Below, in pieces: positions 25,528-34,653 of a DNA stretch of 64,000 nucleotides (its first letter is position 1; every line of letters starts with the position of its first letter). The stretch spans positions 124,001 through 188,000 of the forward strand of contig NZ_FTOL01000007.1 of assembly GCF_900156735.1 (NCBI RefSeq), read 5' to 3'. The notes beneath the pieces are model-generated. The model saw nothing but the letters and a program-made list of their open reading frames with translations. It ran no database searches and was not told the origin of the DNA. This stretch comes from Chryseobacterium ureilyticum. Its GTDB lineage: Bacteria > Bacteroidota > Bacteroidia > Flavobacteriales > Weeksellaceae. The translations under genes were made by a program, and so were the position numbers.

Positions 25528-27795
25528 TTATTTTTCTTGTTGCTTAATCAAGTTCAGAGCAGAACCAGCTTTGAACCAATCGATCTGTTGGTCGTTATAA
25601 GTATGGTTTGCCATGATGATATCTTTAGTTCCGTCTTTGTGGACGAATTCTAAAGTCAATTGTTTTCCTGGAGCAAACTGATCAAGATCTAAGAAGTTAA
25701 CGGTGTCATCTTCCAGGATTTTATCGTAATCAGCTTCATTAGCGAACGTGATTCCAAGCATTCCTTGTTTTTTAAGGTTTGTTTCGTGGATTCTCGCAAA
25801 TGATTTTACCAATACAGCTTTTACACCAAGGTGTCTAGGCTCCATGGCAGCATGCTCTCTTGAAGAACCTTCACCATAGTTTTGGTCTCCTACAACGATG
25901 GTTGGAACACCAGCAGCTTTGTAAGATCTTTGTACAGCAGGAACTTCTCCGTATTCACCTGTTAATTCATTTTTAACGTGGTTTGTTTCCATGTTATAAG
26001 CATTTACAGCTCCAATTAACATGTTGTTGGAAATATTGTCAAGGTGACCTCTGTATTTCAACCATGGTCCAGCCATAGAGATGTGGTCGGTAGTACATTT
26101 TCCGAAAGCTTTGATCAATACTTTAGCTCCTGTAATATTTTTACCGTCCCAAGCTGGGAATTCTTCTAATAACTGAAGTCTGTCTGAAGTAGGGCTTACG
26201 TTTACTACAACGCTGGAACCATCTTCAGATGGAGCCTGATATCCGTTGTCGTCTACGGCAAATCCTTTTGAAGGAAGTTCGAAACCTTTAGGCTCGTTAA
26301 GTTTTACTTGTTCACCTGCTTCATTCGTTAAAGTATCAGTAATCGGGTTGAAATCTAATCTACCTGAGATTGCTACAGCAGCTACCATTTCAGGAGAAGC
26401 TACGAATGCATGGGTATTTGGGTTACCGTCAGCTCTTTTCGCAAAGTTTCTGTTGAAAGAGTGGATGATGGAGTTTTTCTCTCCTTTTTCAGCGCCTTCT
26501 CTGTCCCATTGTCCGATACATGGTCCACAAGCATTGGTAAAGATTCTTGCGTTTTCAAATTTTCTGAATGAATCTAAGAAACCGTCTCTTTCCGCTGTGA
26601 ATTTCACCTGCTCAGAACCTGGGTTGATTCCTAAAATTGCTTTAGGTTTTACTCCTTTTGATACAGCATCTTCTACGATAGAAGCAGCTCTTGATAAATC
26701 TTCATAAGAAGAGTTGGTACAAGAACCGATAAGCGCCCATTCAACTTCTAATGGCCATCCGTTAGCCTCAGCTTTAGCTTTGAATTCAGCAACAGGAGTG
26801 GCTAAGTCCGGAGTGAAAGGTCCGTTTAAGTGTGGAGTAAGTTCAGAAAGGTTAATTTCTATTAATTGATCGAAATATTGTTCCGGATTTGCATATACTT
26901 CAGCATCACCTGTTAAGTGCTCAGCAATTTTATCAGCGGCATCTACCACATCTTGTCTTCCTGTAGCTGCAAGATATCTTCTCATTGAATCATCGTAACC
27001 GAAAGTAGAAGTAGTAGCTCCGATTTCAGCACCCATATTACAGATGGTACCTTTACCAGTCGCAGAAAGAGATTCCGCACCTTCACCGAAGTATTCTACG
27101 ATACATCCTGTACCTCCTTTTACAGTAAGAATTCCTGCTACTTTTAAGATGACATCTTTAGCAGAAGTCCAACCGTTCATTTTTCCGGTTAATTTAACTC
27201 CGATAAGTTTTGGCATTTTAAGCTCCCAAGCCATTCCTGCCATTACATCTACTGCATCAGCACCACCTACACCAATGGCAACCATTCCTAGTCCTCCGGC
27301 ATTTACTGTATGAGAGTCGGTTCCAATCATCATTCCTCCAGGGAAAGCATAGTTTTCCAATACAACCTGGTGAATGATACCTGCTCCAGGCTTCCAGAAC
27401 CCAATTCCGTATTTATCACATACAGAACTTAAGAAGTTGAACACCTCAGAGTTTTTGTTGATACCTTCCTGTAGATCTTTATCAGCGCCTACTTTCGCCT
27501 GGATCAGGTGATCCGCGTGAGCTGTTGAAGGAACAGCAACTTTAGTTTTTCCAGCTTGCATGAACTGTAAAAGTGCCATCTGTGCTGTTGCATCCTGCAT
27601 AGCTACTCTATCCGGTGCAAAATCTACATAAGAGTTTCCTCTTTCATATGCTTGTGTAGCATTTCCTTCCCAAAGGTGGGTGTAAAGAATTTTTTCTGAA
27701 AGGGTAAGAGGTTTTCCCACGATTTGTCTTGCTGCTGCAATTCTTTCAGGGTAACGCTCGTACACCTTTTTGATCATATCAATATCAAAAGTCAT
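25528..27795 (-). CDS. Aconitate hydratase (mitochondrial type)
   Basis: A 755-residue aconitase that interconverts citrate and isocitrate through cis-aconitate in the TCA cycle. Cluster ligands are in GSCTNSSYED and ACGPCIGQWDR; the substrate-binding SREHAAMEPRHLG is in the C-terminal swivel domain. The N-terminal ERYPERIAAARQIVGKPLT start and the overall length resemble the mitochondrial aconitase branch rather than AcnB. The acnB gene lies 316 bases upstream on the same strand, but a terminator separates them, so they are likely independent units. Confidence 0.95.
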   Translation of the reverse strand: MTFDIDMIKKVYERYPERIAAARQIVGKPLTLSEKILYTHLWEGNATQAYERGNSYVDFAPDRVAMQDATAQMALLQFMQAGKTKVAVPSTAHADHLIQAKVGADKDLQEGINKNSEVFNFLSSVCDKYGIGFWKPGAGIIHQVVLENYAFPGGMMIGTDSHTVNAGGLGMVAIGVGGADAVDVMAGMAWELKMPKLIGVKLTGKMNGWTSAKDVILKVAGILTVKGGTGCIVEYFGEGAESLSATGKGTICNMGAEIGATTSTFGYDDSMRRYLAATGRQDVVDAADKIAEHLTGDAEVYANPEQYFDQLIEINLSELTPHLNGPFTPDLATPVAEFKAKAEANGWPLEVEWALIGSCTNSSYEDLSRAASIVEDAVSKGVKPKAILGINPGSEQVKFTAERDGFLDSFRKFENARIFTNACGPCIGQWDREGAEKGEKNSIIHSFNRNFAKRADGNPNTHAFVASPEMVAAVAISGRLDFNPITDTLTNEAGEQVKLNEPKGFELPSKGFAVDDNGYQAPSEDGSSVVVNVSPTSDRLQLLEEFPAWDGKNITGAKVLIKAFGKCTTDHISMAGPWLKYRGHLDNISNNMLIGAVNAYNMETNHVKNELTGEYGEVPAVQRSYKAAGVPTIVVGDQNYGEGSSREHAAMEPRHLGVKAVLVKSFARIHETNLKKQGMLGITFANEADYDKILEDDTVNFLDLDQFAPGKQLTLEFVHKDGTKDIIMANHTYNDQQIDWFKAGSALNLIKQQEK

Positions 27796-28028
27796 ATCGT
27801 ATTTAGTTTTGTTCTTTTTCCGTTATTGTTTCTTTCTCTGATATTTTAAAAGAGAAAAATCGTTTTTTAAATATCAAAAAATGTTCCTATAATCTATAAA
27901 TAGGGCAGTTTTGATTCTAAAATCAAGAGATTTTATAACTTTCAATTTAAGAAAAAATAGATTCTATTTTCTTCATTTTCTCAGAAAAAAATCGTATTTA
28001 AAGTAAAATAGAACGATTCTAAACAAAA
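27796..28028. other. Upstream region of aconitase, no gene seen
   Basis: AT-rich intergenic DNA between the acnB terminator and the aconitase start. I see no reading frame, no standard promoter box on the minus strand and no RNA motif I can name. It must contain the aconitase promoter. Confidence 0.5.
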
Positions 28029-28069
28029 AATGGAAGATTTTAGTCCTTTTGGATCTAAAATCTTCCATT
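28029..28069 (-). terminator. Intrinsic terminator of acnB
   Basis: Perfect 15-base arms AATGGAAGATTTTAG (28029-28043) and CTAAAATCTTCCATT (28055-28069). On the minus strand the stem is followed by a T-run (TTTTGTTT), 43 bases after the acnB stop. Confidence 0.88.
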
Positions 28070-28111
28070 GATATGATTTTCAATAGTCTTGCGACTTACT
28101 GATGAATGCTA

Positions 28112-30895
28112 TTAGTGAGCACTTGTGCTTGTTAATTCCTTGATAGAAGGTACAAAAGTTGTCAGGTCAATTCCTTCAACAGCTGCTTTATATTCTTCAA
28201 TGCTTGGAATTCTTCCGATGATCGCAGAAAGAACAACAACCGGAGTTGATGCCAATAGAGATTCTCCTTTTTTACGTTCAGAATCTTCTACTACTCTTCC
28301 TTGGAATAGACGCGTTGAAGTAGCTAAAACAGTATCTCCTTTAGCTGCTTTTTCCTGGTTACCCATACAAAGGTTACATCCAGGACGCTCAAGGTACATT
28401 ACGTTTTCGTATTCTGTACGAGCTTCACCTTTTGGAGCATTGTCATTAAATTCAAAACCTGAATATTTTTCTAATAATTCCCAGTCACCTTCAGCTTTTA
28501 ACTCGTCAATGATGTTGTAAGTAGGAGCTGCTACTACAAGAGGAGCGCTAAACTCTACTTTACCATTTTGTTTTTCAAGGTTTTTCAACATCTGAGAAAC
28601 GATCTTAAGGTCTCCTTTGTGAACCATACAAGATCCTACGAAACCAAGGTCTACTTTTTTCTCACCACCGTAATAAGAAAGATCTCTGATGGTATCGTGG
28701 GTATATCTCTTAGAAACATCATCGTTGTTTACGTCTGGGTCAGCAATCATAGGTTCTACGATTACGTCAAGATCTACAACAACTTCAGCGTAATATTTAG
28801 CATTTGAATCAGGAGTAAGAGCTGGTTTTTCACCTGATCTGATTTCCTCAATTCTCTTATTCGCTTTGTCAATTAATCCCTGAAGAACTTTGTTATGGTT
28901 ATCCATTCCTTTATCGATCATGATCTGGATTCTGCCTTTAGCAATTTCCAATGATTCAATTAGAGTATTGTCTTCAGAAATGTTGATAGATGCTTTAGCC
29001 TTCATTTCAGCAGTCCAGTCTGTAAATGTAAATGCCTGGTCAGCAGGAAGTGTTCCGATGTGAACCTCAATGATTCTTCCCTGGAATACATTCTCTCCAC
29101 CGAATTGCTTCAACATCTGAGCCTGAGTAGCATGTACTACATCACGGAAATCCATGTGAGGTTTCATCTCACCTTTGAAAGTTACTTTTACAGATTCCGG
29201 GATTGGCATAGAAGCCTCTCCTGTAGCTAATGCAAGAGCAACAGTTCCAGAGTCAGCTCCGAAAGCAACTCCTTTAGACATTCTTGTGTGAGAGTCACCA
29301 CCGATGATGATCGCCCACTCGTCTACAGTGATATCGTTAAGAACTTTGTGAATAACGTCTGTCATAGCGTGATATTCACCTTTCGGGTCACGTGCAGTGA
29401 TCAATCCGAAATCGTTCATGAATTTCATTAGCTTAGGAATGTTCGCCTGAGCTTTTTTATCCCAAACTGAAGCAGTGTGACAACCTGATTGGTAAGCACC
29501 GTCAACAACTGGAGAAATTACAGTAGCCGCCATTGATTCAAGCTCCTGAGAAGTCATAAGACCTGTTGTATCCTGTGAACCAACGATGTTTACCTGTACA
29601 CGAACGTCAGAACCAGCGTGTAATACTTTTCCTGGTGTAGTTCCTACCGCATTTCTGTTGAAGATTTTTTCAACTGCTGTAAGACCTTGTCCTTCATGAG
29701 AAATCTCTTTTGATGGAGCAAAAACTACAGGAGCTTCAACACCTAAAGTCTGAGCTGCAAATGTCTGTAATTTCTTACCGAATACGATTGCGTAAGATCC
29801 ACCAGCTTTGATGAACTCCATCTTTTGTGGAGTGAAAGACTTCGTAAGGTCAATCAGTTCCTGATCTCCGTTATATAATTTCTTTTCTTTTGTATTAATA
29901 GTTAAAACCGTTCCTGTAGCTACAGAATAAGCTTCTTCAAGAACTACATCACCAGCTTCATTACGAACTACATTTCCGTTTTCATCTACTTTCTTTACCC
30001 AGTTTTTAAGGTCGATACCAATACCTCCGGTAACGTCTACTGTTGTAAGGAAGATTGGAGAAATACCATTTGTTCCTCCTACGATTGGAGCAATGTTTAC
30101 GAATGGCACATATGGGCTTGCTTGTTTACCAGTCCATAAAGCTACGTTGTTTACTCCTGACATTCTGGATGAACCTACACCCATTGTTCCTTTTTCTGCA
30201 ATAAGCATAACGCTTGCATCAGGATGTTGAGCCTGTAAAGCTTTGATTTCTTCCTGAGCTTGAGGAGTGATCATACACTTCCCATGAAGTTCACGGTCTG
30301 ATCTTGAGTGCGCCTGGTTACCCGGGGAAAGTAAATCTGTTGAAATGTCTCCTTCACCAGCGATGAAAGTAACTACTTTAATTTCTTCTGCAACTTCAGG
30401 AAGTTTAGTGAAGAATTCAGCTTGTGCATAGCTTTCTAAGATTTCTTTTGCGATCTCACTACCGCTGTTGTATGTTTCTTTTAGACGGGTAGTATCTGCT
30501 TCGTAAAGGAAAACCTGAGTTTTAAGAACTTCTGCAGCTTGTTTAGCAATGTCAGCATCGTTACCTAAAGCCAGATCTAATAATACTTCGATTGATTTAC
30601 CTCCTTTCATGTGAGATAATAATTCGAAAGCAAATGCAGGAGATATTTCTTCTACTACAGATTCACCTAGAATGATCTCCTTTAAGAATTTAGCTTTTAC
30701 GCTTGCTGCGCTTGTTGTTCCCGGTAAGGTGTTATAAATGAAAAATTTAAGAGAGTCTGCCCTGTCTGCATTGTCTGAATCCTTAATCTGTGCAATAATT
30801 TCGCTTAGTAATTCAGCACCATCAATTGGCTTTGGATGAAGCCCCTGGTCTTTTCTTTCTTCAATCTCTTTGATGTAATCCTTATAAATATTCAT
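28112..30895 (-). CDS. acnB: Aconitate hydratase B / 2-methylisocitrate dehydratase
   Basis: A 927-residue AcnB-type aconitase, slightly longer than the E. coli protein. The N-terminal HEAT-like domain (YKDYIKEIEERKDQGLHPKP start), the swivel motif KGTMGVGSSRMSG, the VYQSGCHTASVW-like segment (here GCHTASVW), GGDSHTRMSKG, and the cluster ligands GSCMVHKGD and PGCNLCMGNQ are visible. It acts in the TCA cycle and can act on 2-methylisocitrate. Having a second, unrelated-branch aconitase next door is notable. A 7-base inverted repeat lies about 100 bases upstream of its start. Confidence 0.96.
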   Translation of the reverse strand: MNIYKDYIKEIEERKDQGLHPKPIDGAELLSEIIAQIKDSDNADRADSLKFFIYNTLPGTTSAASVKAKFLKEIILGESVVEEISPAFAFELLSHMKGGKSIEVLLDLALGNDADIAKQAAEVLKTQVFLYEADTTRLKETYNSGSEIAKEILESYAQAEFFTKLPEVAEEIKVVTFIAGEGDISTDLLSPGNQAHSRSDRELHGKCMITPQAQEEIKALQAQHPDASVMLIAEKGTMGVGSSRMSGVNNVALWTGKQASPYVPFVNIAPIVGGTNGISPIFLTTVDVTGGIGIDLKNWVKKVDENGNVVRNEAGDVVLEEAYSVATGTVLTINTKEKKLYNGDQELIDLTKSFTPQKMEFIKAGGSYAIVFGKKLQTFAAQTLGVEAPVVFAPSKEISHEGQGLTAVEKIFNRNAVGTTPGKVLHAGSDVRVQVNIVGSQDTTGLMTSQELESMAATVISPVVDGAYQSGCHTASVWDKKAQANIPKLMKFMNDFGLITARDPKGEYHAMTDVIHKVLNDITVDEWAIIIGGDSHTRMSKGVAFGADSGTVALALATGEASMPIPESVKVTFKGEMKPHMDFRDVVHATQAQMLKQFGGENVFQGRIIEVHIGTLPADQAFTFTDWTAEMKAKASINISEDNTLIESLEIAKGRIQIMIDKGMDNHNKVLQGLIDKANKRIEEIRSGEKPALTPDSNAKYYAEVVVDLDVIVEPMIADPDVNNDDVSKRYTHDTIRDLSYYGGEKKVDLGFVGSCMVHKGDLKIVSQMLKNLEKQNGKVEFSAPLVVAAPTYNIIDELKAEGDWELLEKYSGFEFNDNAPKGEARTEYENVMYLERPGCNLCMGNQEKAAKGDTVLATSTRLFQGRVVEDSERKKGESLLASTPVVVLSAIIGRIPSIEEYKAAVEGIDLTTFVPSIKELTSTSAH

Positions 30896-30991
30896 AATAG
30901 AAGTCTTTCACTTTTCAGAGTAGATGTATACAACAGTTGTGAAAACTGTCATTTCTCCTTTACCGATCCAATTTAATAACAATTTGAGTTC

Positions 30992-31009
30992 TTGCATTTT
31001 GGAATGCAA
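30992..31009. promoter_or_regulatory. Inverted repeat upstream of acnB
   Basis: TTGCATT (30992-30998) and AATGCAA (31003-31009) around TTGG. It lies between acnB and the WG-repeat gene, about 97 bases upstream of the acnB start. It could be an operator; no known motif is matched. Confidence 0.3.
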
Positions 31010-31163
31010 TATGAACCAGCCAAAGAGAGTATAGCCTACGTCTTTCTTTTAAAGTTTTTAAAATTATTTACTAATTCAAATTGTTCCCCAAAATTACGAA
31101 TTTTTAATTTTTTATGAGAGTTAAATTATTTAGATTCTTTATAAATATGAATTTTATAATATC

Positions 31164-31183
31164 TATTTTTGGTCGTATTTTTG
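31164..31183 (+). promoter_or_regulatory. Tandem TATTTTTG boxes before the WG-repeat gene
   Basis: Two TAnnTTTG-type boxes, TATTTTTG at 31164-31171 and again at 31176-31183, lie just before the start region of the WG-repeat gene. One is likely its -7 element. Confidence 0.45.
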
Positions 31184-31199
31184 CAAACAAATGATGAAT

Positions 31200-31970
31200 A
31201 TGAAAAATATCCTGAATGTTTTGTTCGTTTTTATTTCGATTTCCGTTTTTTCACAGTCAAAATCTACTAAGAAAATCGGAGTGAAAAACACGGTGAAGAC
31301 CTCGATGAAAAAAGGAAATGTGGTATCCAAGCCCAATCCTGATCTCGTGGTTTTGAACAAAGACCTTCCTTTGCTGATCCCTAAAAAGAAAGGTGATAAG
31401 TTCGGATACATTAATCAAAACGGAAAATTCATTATTCAACCTGAATATCATATTGCTGTATTCTTTTATGAAGATTGTAACCTGCTGAATTCTCCCAATG
31501 AAAAAGTCAGAAAATTTGGAACAGGAGATTATGCTACTGTAGAAAAAGACATGATTTCCTATCGTGTGGATCAGTCCGGAAAAAGAGTTTATCAGTTTAA
31601 GGATGTCGATCTTGGGAAGTGTAAGTTTGCAGAATACAAACACCAGTTATTTCAGGCTTATATTTTGAATGGGTTCTATGGGATTATTGAAAAAGCAACC
31701 TTTGTGAATGCTGCGGACTATAGGCAATATCAGATTTATCCACAGTATCAATATCTCTACATCATGGAAGGAGATGATGTTGCTGATCCGATGATTGTGG
31801 CTTCTAACAATGATAAATTCGGAGTCATTGATGTTAATAATAAAATTATTATTCCCTTTGAATATGCAAACATTAAAAGAAATTTCAGCTGGAAGCTGGG
31901 AAAGATGTTTGAAGTAACCAAAGACGGGAAAAATTACTATTATATTGACGCAAATAATAAAACATACTAA
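31200..31970 (+). CDS. Secreted WG-repeat protein
   Basis: A 256-residue protein. Three close ATGs (31191, 31194, 31200) are possible; I chose 31200 because it gives a clean signal peptide (MKNILNVLFVFISISVFSQ) and some leader after the TATTTTTG boxes. After a lysine-rich linker come WG-type repeats such as DKFGYINQNGKFIIQPEY, GFYGIIEK and DKFGVIDVNNKIIIPFEY. WG repeats form beta-rich scaffolds of unknown function in many bacteria. It is a single-gene unit between acnB and the riboswitch-controlled receptor. Confidence 0.85.
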   Translation: MKNILNVLFVFISISVFSQSKSTKKIGVKNTVKTSMKKGNVVSKPNPDLVVLNKDLPLLIPKKKGDKFGYINQNGKFIIQPEYHIAVFFYEDCNLLNSPNEKVRKFGTGDYATVEKDMISYRVDQSGKRVYQFKDVDLGKCKFAEYKHQLFQAYILNGFYGIIEKATFVNAADYRQYQIYPQYQYLYIMEGDDVADPMIVASNNDKFGVIDVNNKIIIPFEYANIKRNFSWKLGKMFEVTKDGKNYYYIDANNKTY

Positions 31971-32149
31971 ACGGTAATTGATGATTACTCACTACTCATA
32001 AAGGTTTTATAACTCCAATTTTTTCATATAACAAAACCTTCCTATAAAAGCTTTTCTTATCGTCTCGTAACCAAATACCTCGCATCCCGAACTCTGTATC
32101 CCGAAAACATCACCATCTCATATATTTTTTGTAATTTCGCGGCTGAAAT

Positions 32150-32218
32150 AAAGGGGTGCTTTAACAGGCTGAGATTATACCCACTGAACCTGGAACAGGT
32201 AATGCTGTTTAGGGACGT
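32150..32218 (+). ncRNA. TPP riboswitch upstream of a TonB receptor gene
   Basis: All THI-box elements are present: GGGGTGC (32153), GGCTGAGA, TACCC, GAACCTG, AACAGGTAATGCTG and TTAGGGA. A small hairpin ACTCT-agta-AGAGT follows at 32221-32234. CCCCTTT at 32260-32266 could pair with AAAGGGG at 32150-32156, which would disrupt the aptamer's GGGGT-ACCC helix. A TAATTTCG box at 32132-32139 is a candidate -7 element. Thiamine pyrophosphate should reduce expression of the receptor that follows. Confidence 0.96.
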
Positions 32219-32294
32219 AGACTCTAGTAAGAGTTGAATTTGTATAATATCTTATCGATCCCCTTTTATTCATTAAATGTTAAAGATTTATAGA

Positions 32295-34412
32295 ATGAAA
32301 GGATTATTTTTTTTAGGGCTAAGTGTAGCCTCCGTAGCCTTTATCCAGGCTCAGAATAAAGATTCTCTGAAGATCAGGGAAATAGAAGCGGTAAACTTTA
32401 CTAAAAGACTTCCTGTTGCTAAGGAAATTATTAATGTTCAGAAAGATTTAGACAGCAGAAACTTGGGGCAGGATCTTCCTATTCTTTTAAAAAATCAAAC
32501 TTCAATTATTTCTACATCAGATGCAGGAAATGGAGTAGGATATACTGGATTTAGAATTCGTGGAGTATCTGGATCGGCAATCAATGTAATGATGAATGGA
32601 GTTCCTTACAATGACTCTGAAAGCCAGGGAACCTTTTTTGTGAATGTTCCGGATTTAACGAGTTCTGCTTCACAGATTGTCATTCAAAGAGGAGTGGGAA
32701 CTTCTAATAATGGTGTTTCTGCATTTGGAGCAAGTATCAATGTCATTTCAAAAGAGCCTGAGGAGAAGTTTTATTTCAAAACAGATGATAGTTACGGATC
32801 TTTTAATACTTATAAATATTCTGCAGAAGTAGGTTCCGGGAAATTCTGGAAAAACCGTCTTTCCGTAATGGGAAGGTATACGCGCATTCATTCTGATGGG
32901 TATATAGACAGAGCTTTTTCAGATTTACATTCTTACAATTTTACGGCTTTATTTGAAGAAGGAAATACTAAAATCCGTGTAATGGCTTTTGGAGGAAAGG
33001 AAAAAACGTACCAGGCATGGAACGGAATCAGTAAAGAAATGCTGGAAACAAATCCTAAATTCAATGCTTCAGGAGCAATTTATGATGCAGATTATAAAAA
33101 TGTTATAGGTTTCTATGATAACGAGACGGATAATTACAGACAGAATCATTATCAGTTACTTTGGGAACAGAAATTCACTGACCGCTGGAATCTTGAAACA
33201 ACTTTTCATTATACAAAAGGAAGAGGATATTATGACAATTACAAACAAGGTTATGCTTTTTCAAAATATAACTTACCCAATATTATAGAAGGCGGAGAAA
33301 CCATTAAATATTCAGATTTTATCAGAAAAAAAATGTTGAATAATGACTTTTACGGAGTTGTTTCAACGCTTTACGGAAAGTTTGAAAATCTTGATTTGAA
33401 TTTTGGAGCTGTAGCAAATCAATATTATGGAAGACACTATGGAAATGTTACCGGTGTGTTTTTTCCACAGATTGATGAAAGTGAGTACTACCGAAATCGC
33501 TCTGTGAAAAATGAAGTGTCTGGTTTTGCAAAGGCTTTATTCAGAATGGATAACTTTGAATTCTTCGGAGATTTACAGCTTAGAAGTATTAATTACGATA
33601 CCAAGATCATTATGGCTGGAGATAAAGAAGGAGCAAATCTGGATAAGAATTGGCTGTTCTTTAATCCAAAAGCAGGGGTAAATTATAAAATCAATGGTGG
33701 AAAAATATTTTTATCCTATGCACATGCTCATCGTGAGCCGAACAGAGAAGATTTGATGGCAAACAATGATGTTAAACCTGAAAAATTACACGATTTTGAA
33801 GCAGGTTTAGAAAAACAGTTTGGCTTTTTATCTTTAACAGCGAACCTTTATTATATGTACTATGTTAATCAGTTGGTTTTAAATGGAGAGCTTAATAATG
33901 TGGGGGCATTTATCAGAACAAACTCAGGAAAAAGCTACAGAAGAGGTATTGAAGTAGGTGCTTTGGCAAAACTTTCAAAACAATGGGAAGTTACAGGTAA
34001 TGTAAGCTTGAGCCAGAACAGAAATCAGGATTTTAATATTCAGGGTACAGATGTTCCGGTAAGCTTAGGGAATACACAGATTTCGTTTTCACCAAATGTT
34101 ATTGCTAACTTGGGAATAAAATTCAATCCAACTCAGAATTTCCAGTTTGCATTAACAAATCAATATGTTGGAAAGCAATATATGGATAACACTGAAGATC
34201 AGAATTTAAAGCTTAATGATTATTTCCTGACAGATTTTAATGCACAATATCAGTTTAAGATAGGGAATAATGATATTGCATTGAAATTATTGGTAAATAA
34301 TCTGTTTAATAAAAAATATGTCAACAACGGATCTGTTTATGAAGGAAGTCCTTCTTATTTTGCACAGGCAGGAACGAACTTTATGTTTGGAATAAGCTGG
34401 AAAATACAATAG
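32295..34412 (+). CDS. TonB-dependent receptor, probable thiamine uptake
   Basis: A 705-residue outer-membrane receptor. I chose ATG 32295, which gives the signal peptide MKGLFFLGLSVASVAFIQAQ; ATG 32277 would add six residues. The plug domain shows VGYTGFRIRGVSGSAINVMMNGVPYND (here in part GFRIRGVSG and GVPYND), IVIQRGVGTSNNGVSAFGA and SINVISKEP. The barrel ends in GTNFMFGISWKIQ with a C-terminal aromatic strand. The gene stands alone behind a TPP riboswitch, so thiamine or a precursor is the likely substrate; this matches earlier comparative work that predicted THI-box-controlled receptors in Bacteroidota. No inner-membrane transporter gene is next to it. Confidence 0.9.
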   Translation: MKGLFFLGLSVASVAFIQAQNKDSLKIREIEAVNFTKRLPVAKEIINVQKDLDSRNLGQDLPILLKNQTSIISTSDAGNGVGYTGFRIRGVSGSAINVMMNGVPYNDSESQGTFFVNVPDLTSSASQIVIQRGVGTSNNGVSAFGASINVISKEPEEKFYFKTDDSYGSFNTYKYSAEVGSGKFWKNRLSVMGRYTRIHSDGYIDRAFSDLHSYNFTALFEEGNTKIRVMAFGGKEKTYQAWNGISKEMLETNPKFNASGAIYDADYKNVIGFYDNETDNYRQNHYQLLWEQKFTDRWNLETTFHYTKGRGYYDNYKQGYAFSKYNLPNIIEGGETIKYSDFIRKKMLNNDFYGVVSTLYGKFENLDLNFGAVANQYYGRHYGNVTGVFFPQIDESEYYRNRSVKNEVSGFAKALFRMDNFEFFGDLQLRSINYDTKIIMAGDKEGANLDKNWLFFNPKAGVNYKINGGKIFLSYAHAHREPNREDLMANNDVKPEKLHDFEAGLEKQFGFLSLTANLYYMYYVNQLVLNGELNNVGAFIRTNSGKSYRRGIEVGALAKLSKQWEVTGNVSLSQNRNQDFNIQGTDVPVSLGNTQISFSPNVIANLGIKFNPTQNFQFALTNQYVGKQYMDNTEDQNLKLNDYFLTDFNAQYQFKIGNNDIALKLLVNNLFNKKYVNNGSVYEGSPSYFAQAGTNFMFGISWKIQ

Positions 34413-34576
34413 TCAGCTAAGGCAAAAGGTGAAATTTTAACAGACTAAATTAGGTAAATATTTGAATTTGTAGATGCTATTTTACTTTTTAGGAGTTTTG
34501 CCCTTTTTTAATAATTCTTAAGCTTAAGGAAGAAGTTTAAATAAAGGTATACCTATTTTAATACAAAATACTCAAG

Positions 34577-34600
34577 AGACTGTTTCGGCAGTCTTTTTTT
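34577..34600 (+). terminator. Intrinsic terminator before the HU-domain gene
   Basis: AGACTG (34577-34582), loop TTTCGG, CAGTCT (34589-34594) and a T-run. It lies 165 bases after the receptor stop. The sequence between shows nothing else I can name. Confidence 0.75.
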
Positions 34601-34638
34601 ATATAAGTTAAATATCTTCAAAAGTCATGAAAAAGTTA

Positions 34639-34646
34639 TAAATTTG
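34639..34646 (+). promoter_or_regulatory. Candidate -7 box of the HU-domain gene
   Basis: TAAATTTG at 34639-34646 fits TAnnTTTG and lies 7 bases before the ATG at 34654, so the leader would be very short or absent. No -33 TTG is visible. Confidence 0.4.
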
Positions 34647-34653
34647 CCACCAA

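Noticed and set aside
26246..26707. Plus-strand frame of 153 codons inside aconitase
   Set aside because: Long antisense frame produced by the codon bias of the aconitase gene; no recognisable protein features.
32001..32040. AAGGTTTT/AAAACCTT hairpin after the WG-repeat gene as a terminator
   Set aside because: Only 8 paired bases around a 24-base loop and no T-run; too weak to list.
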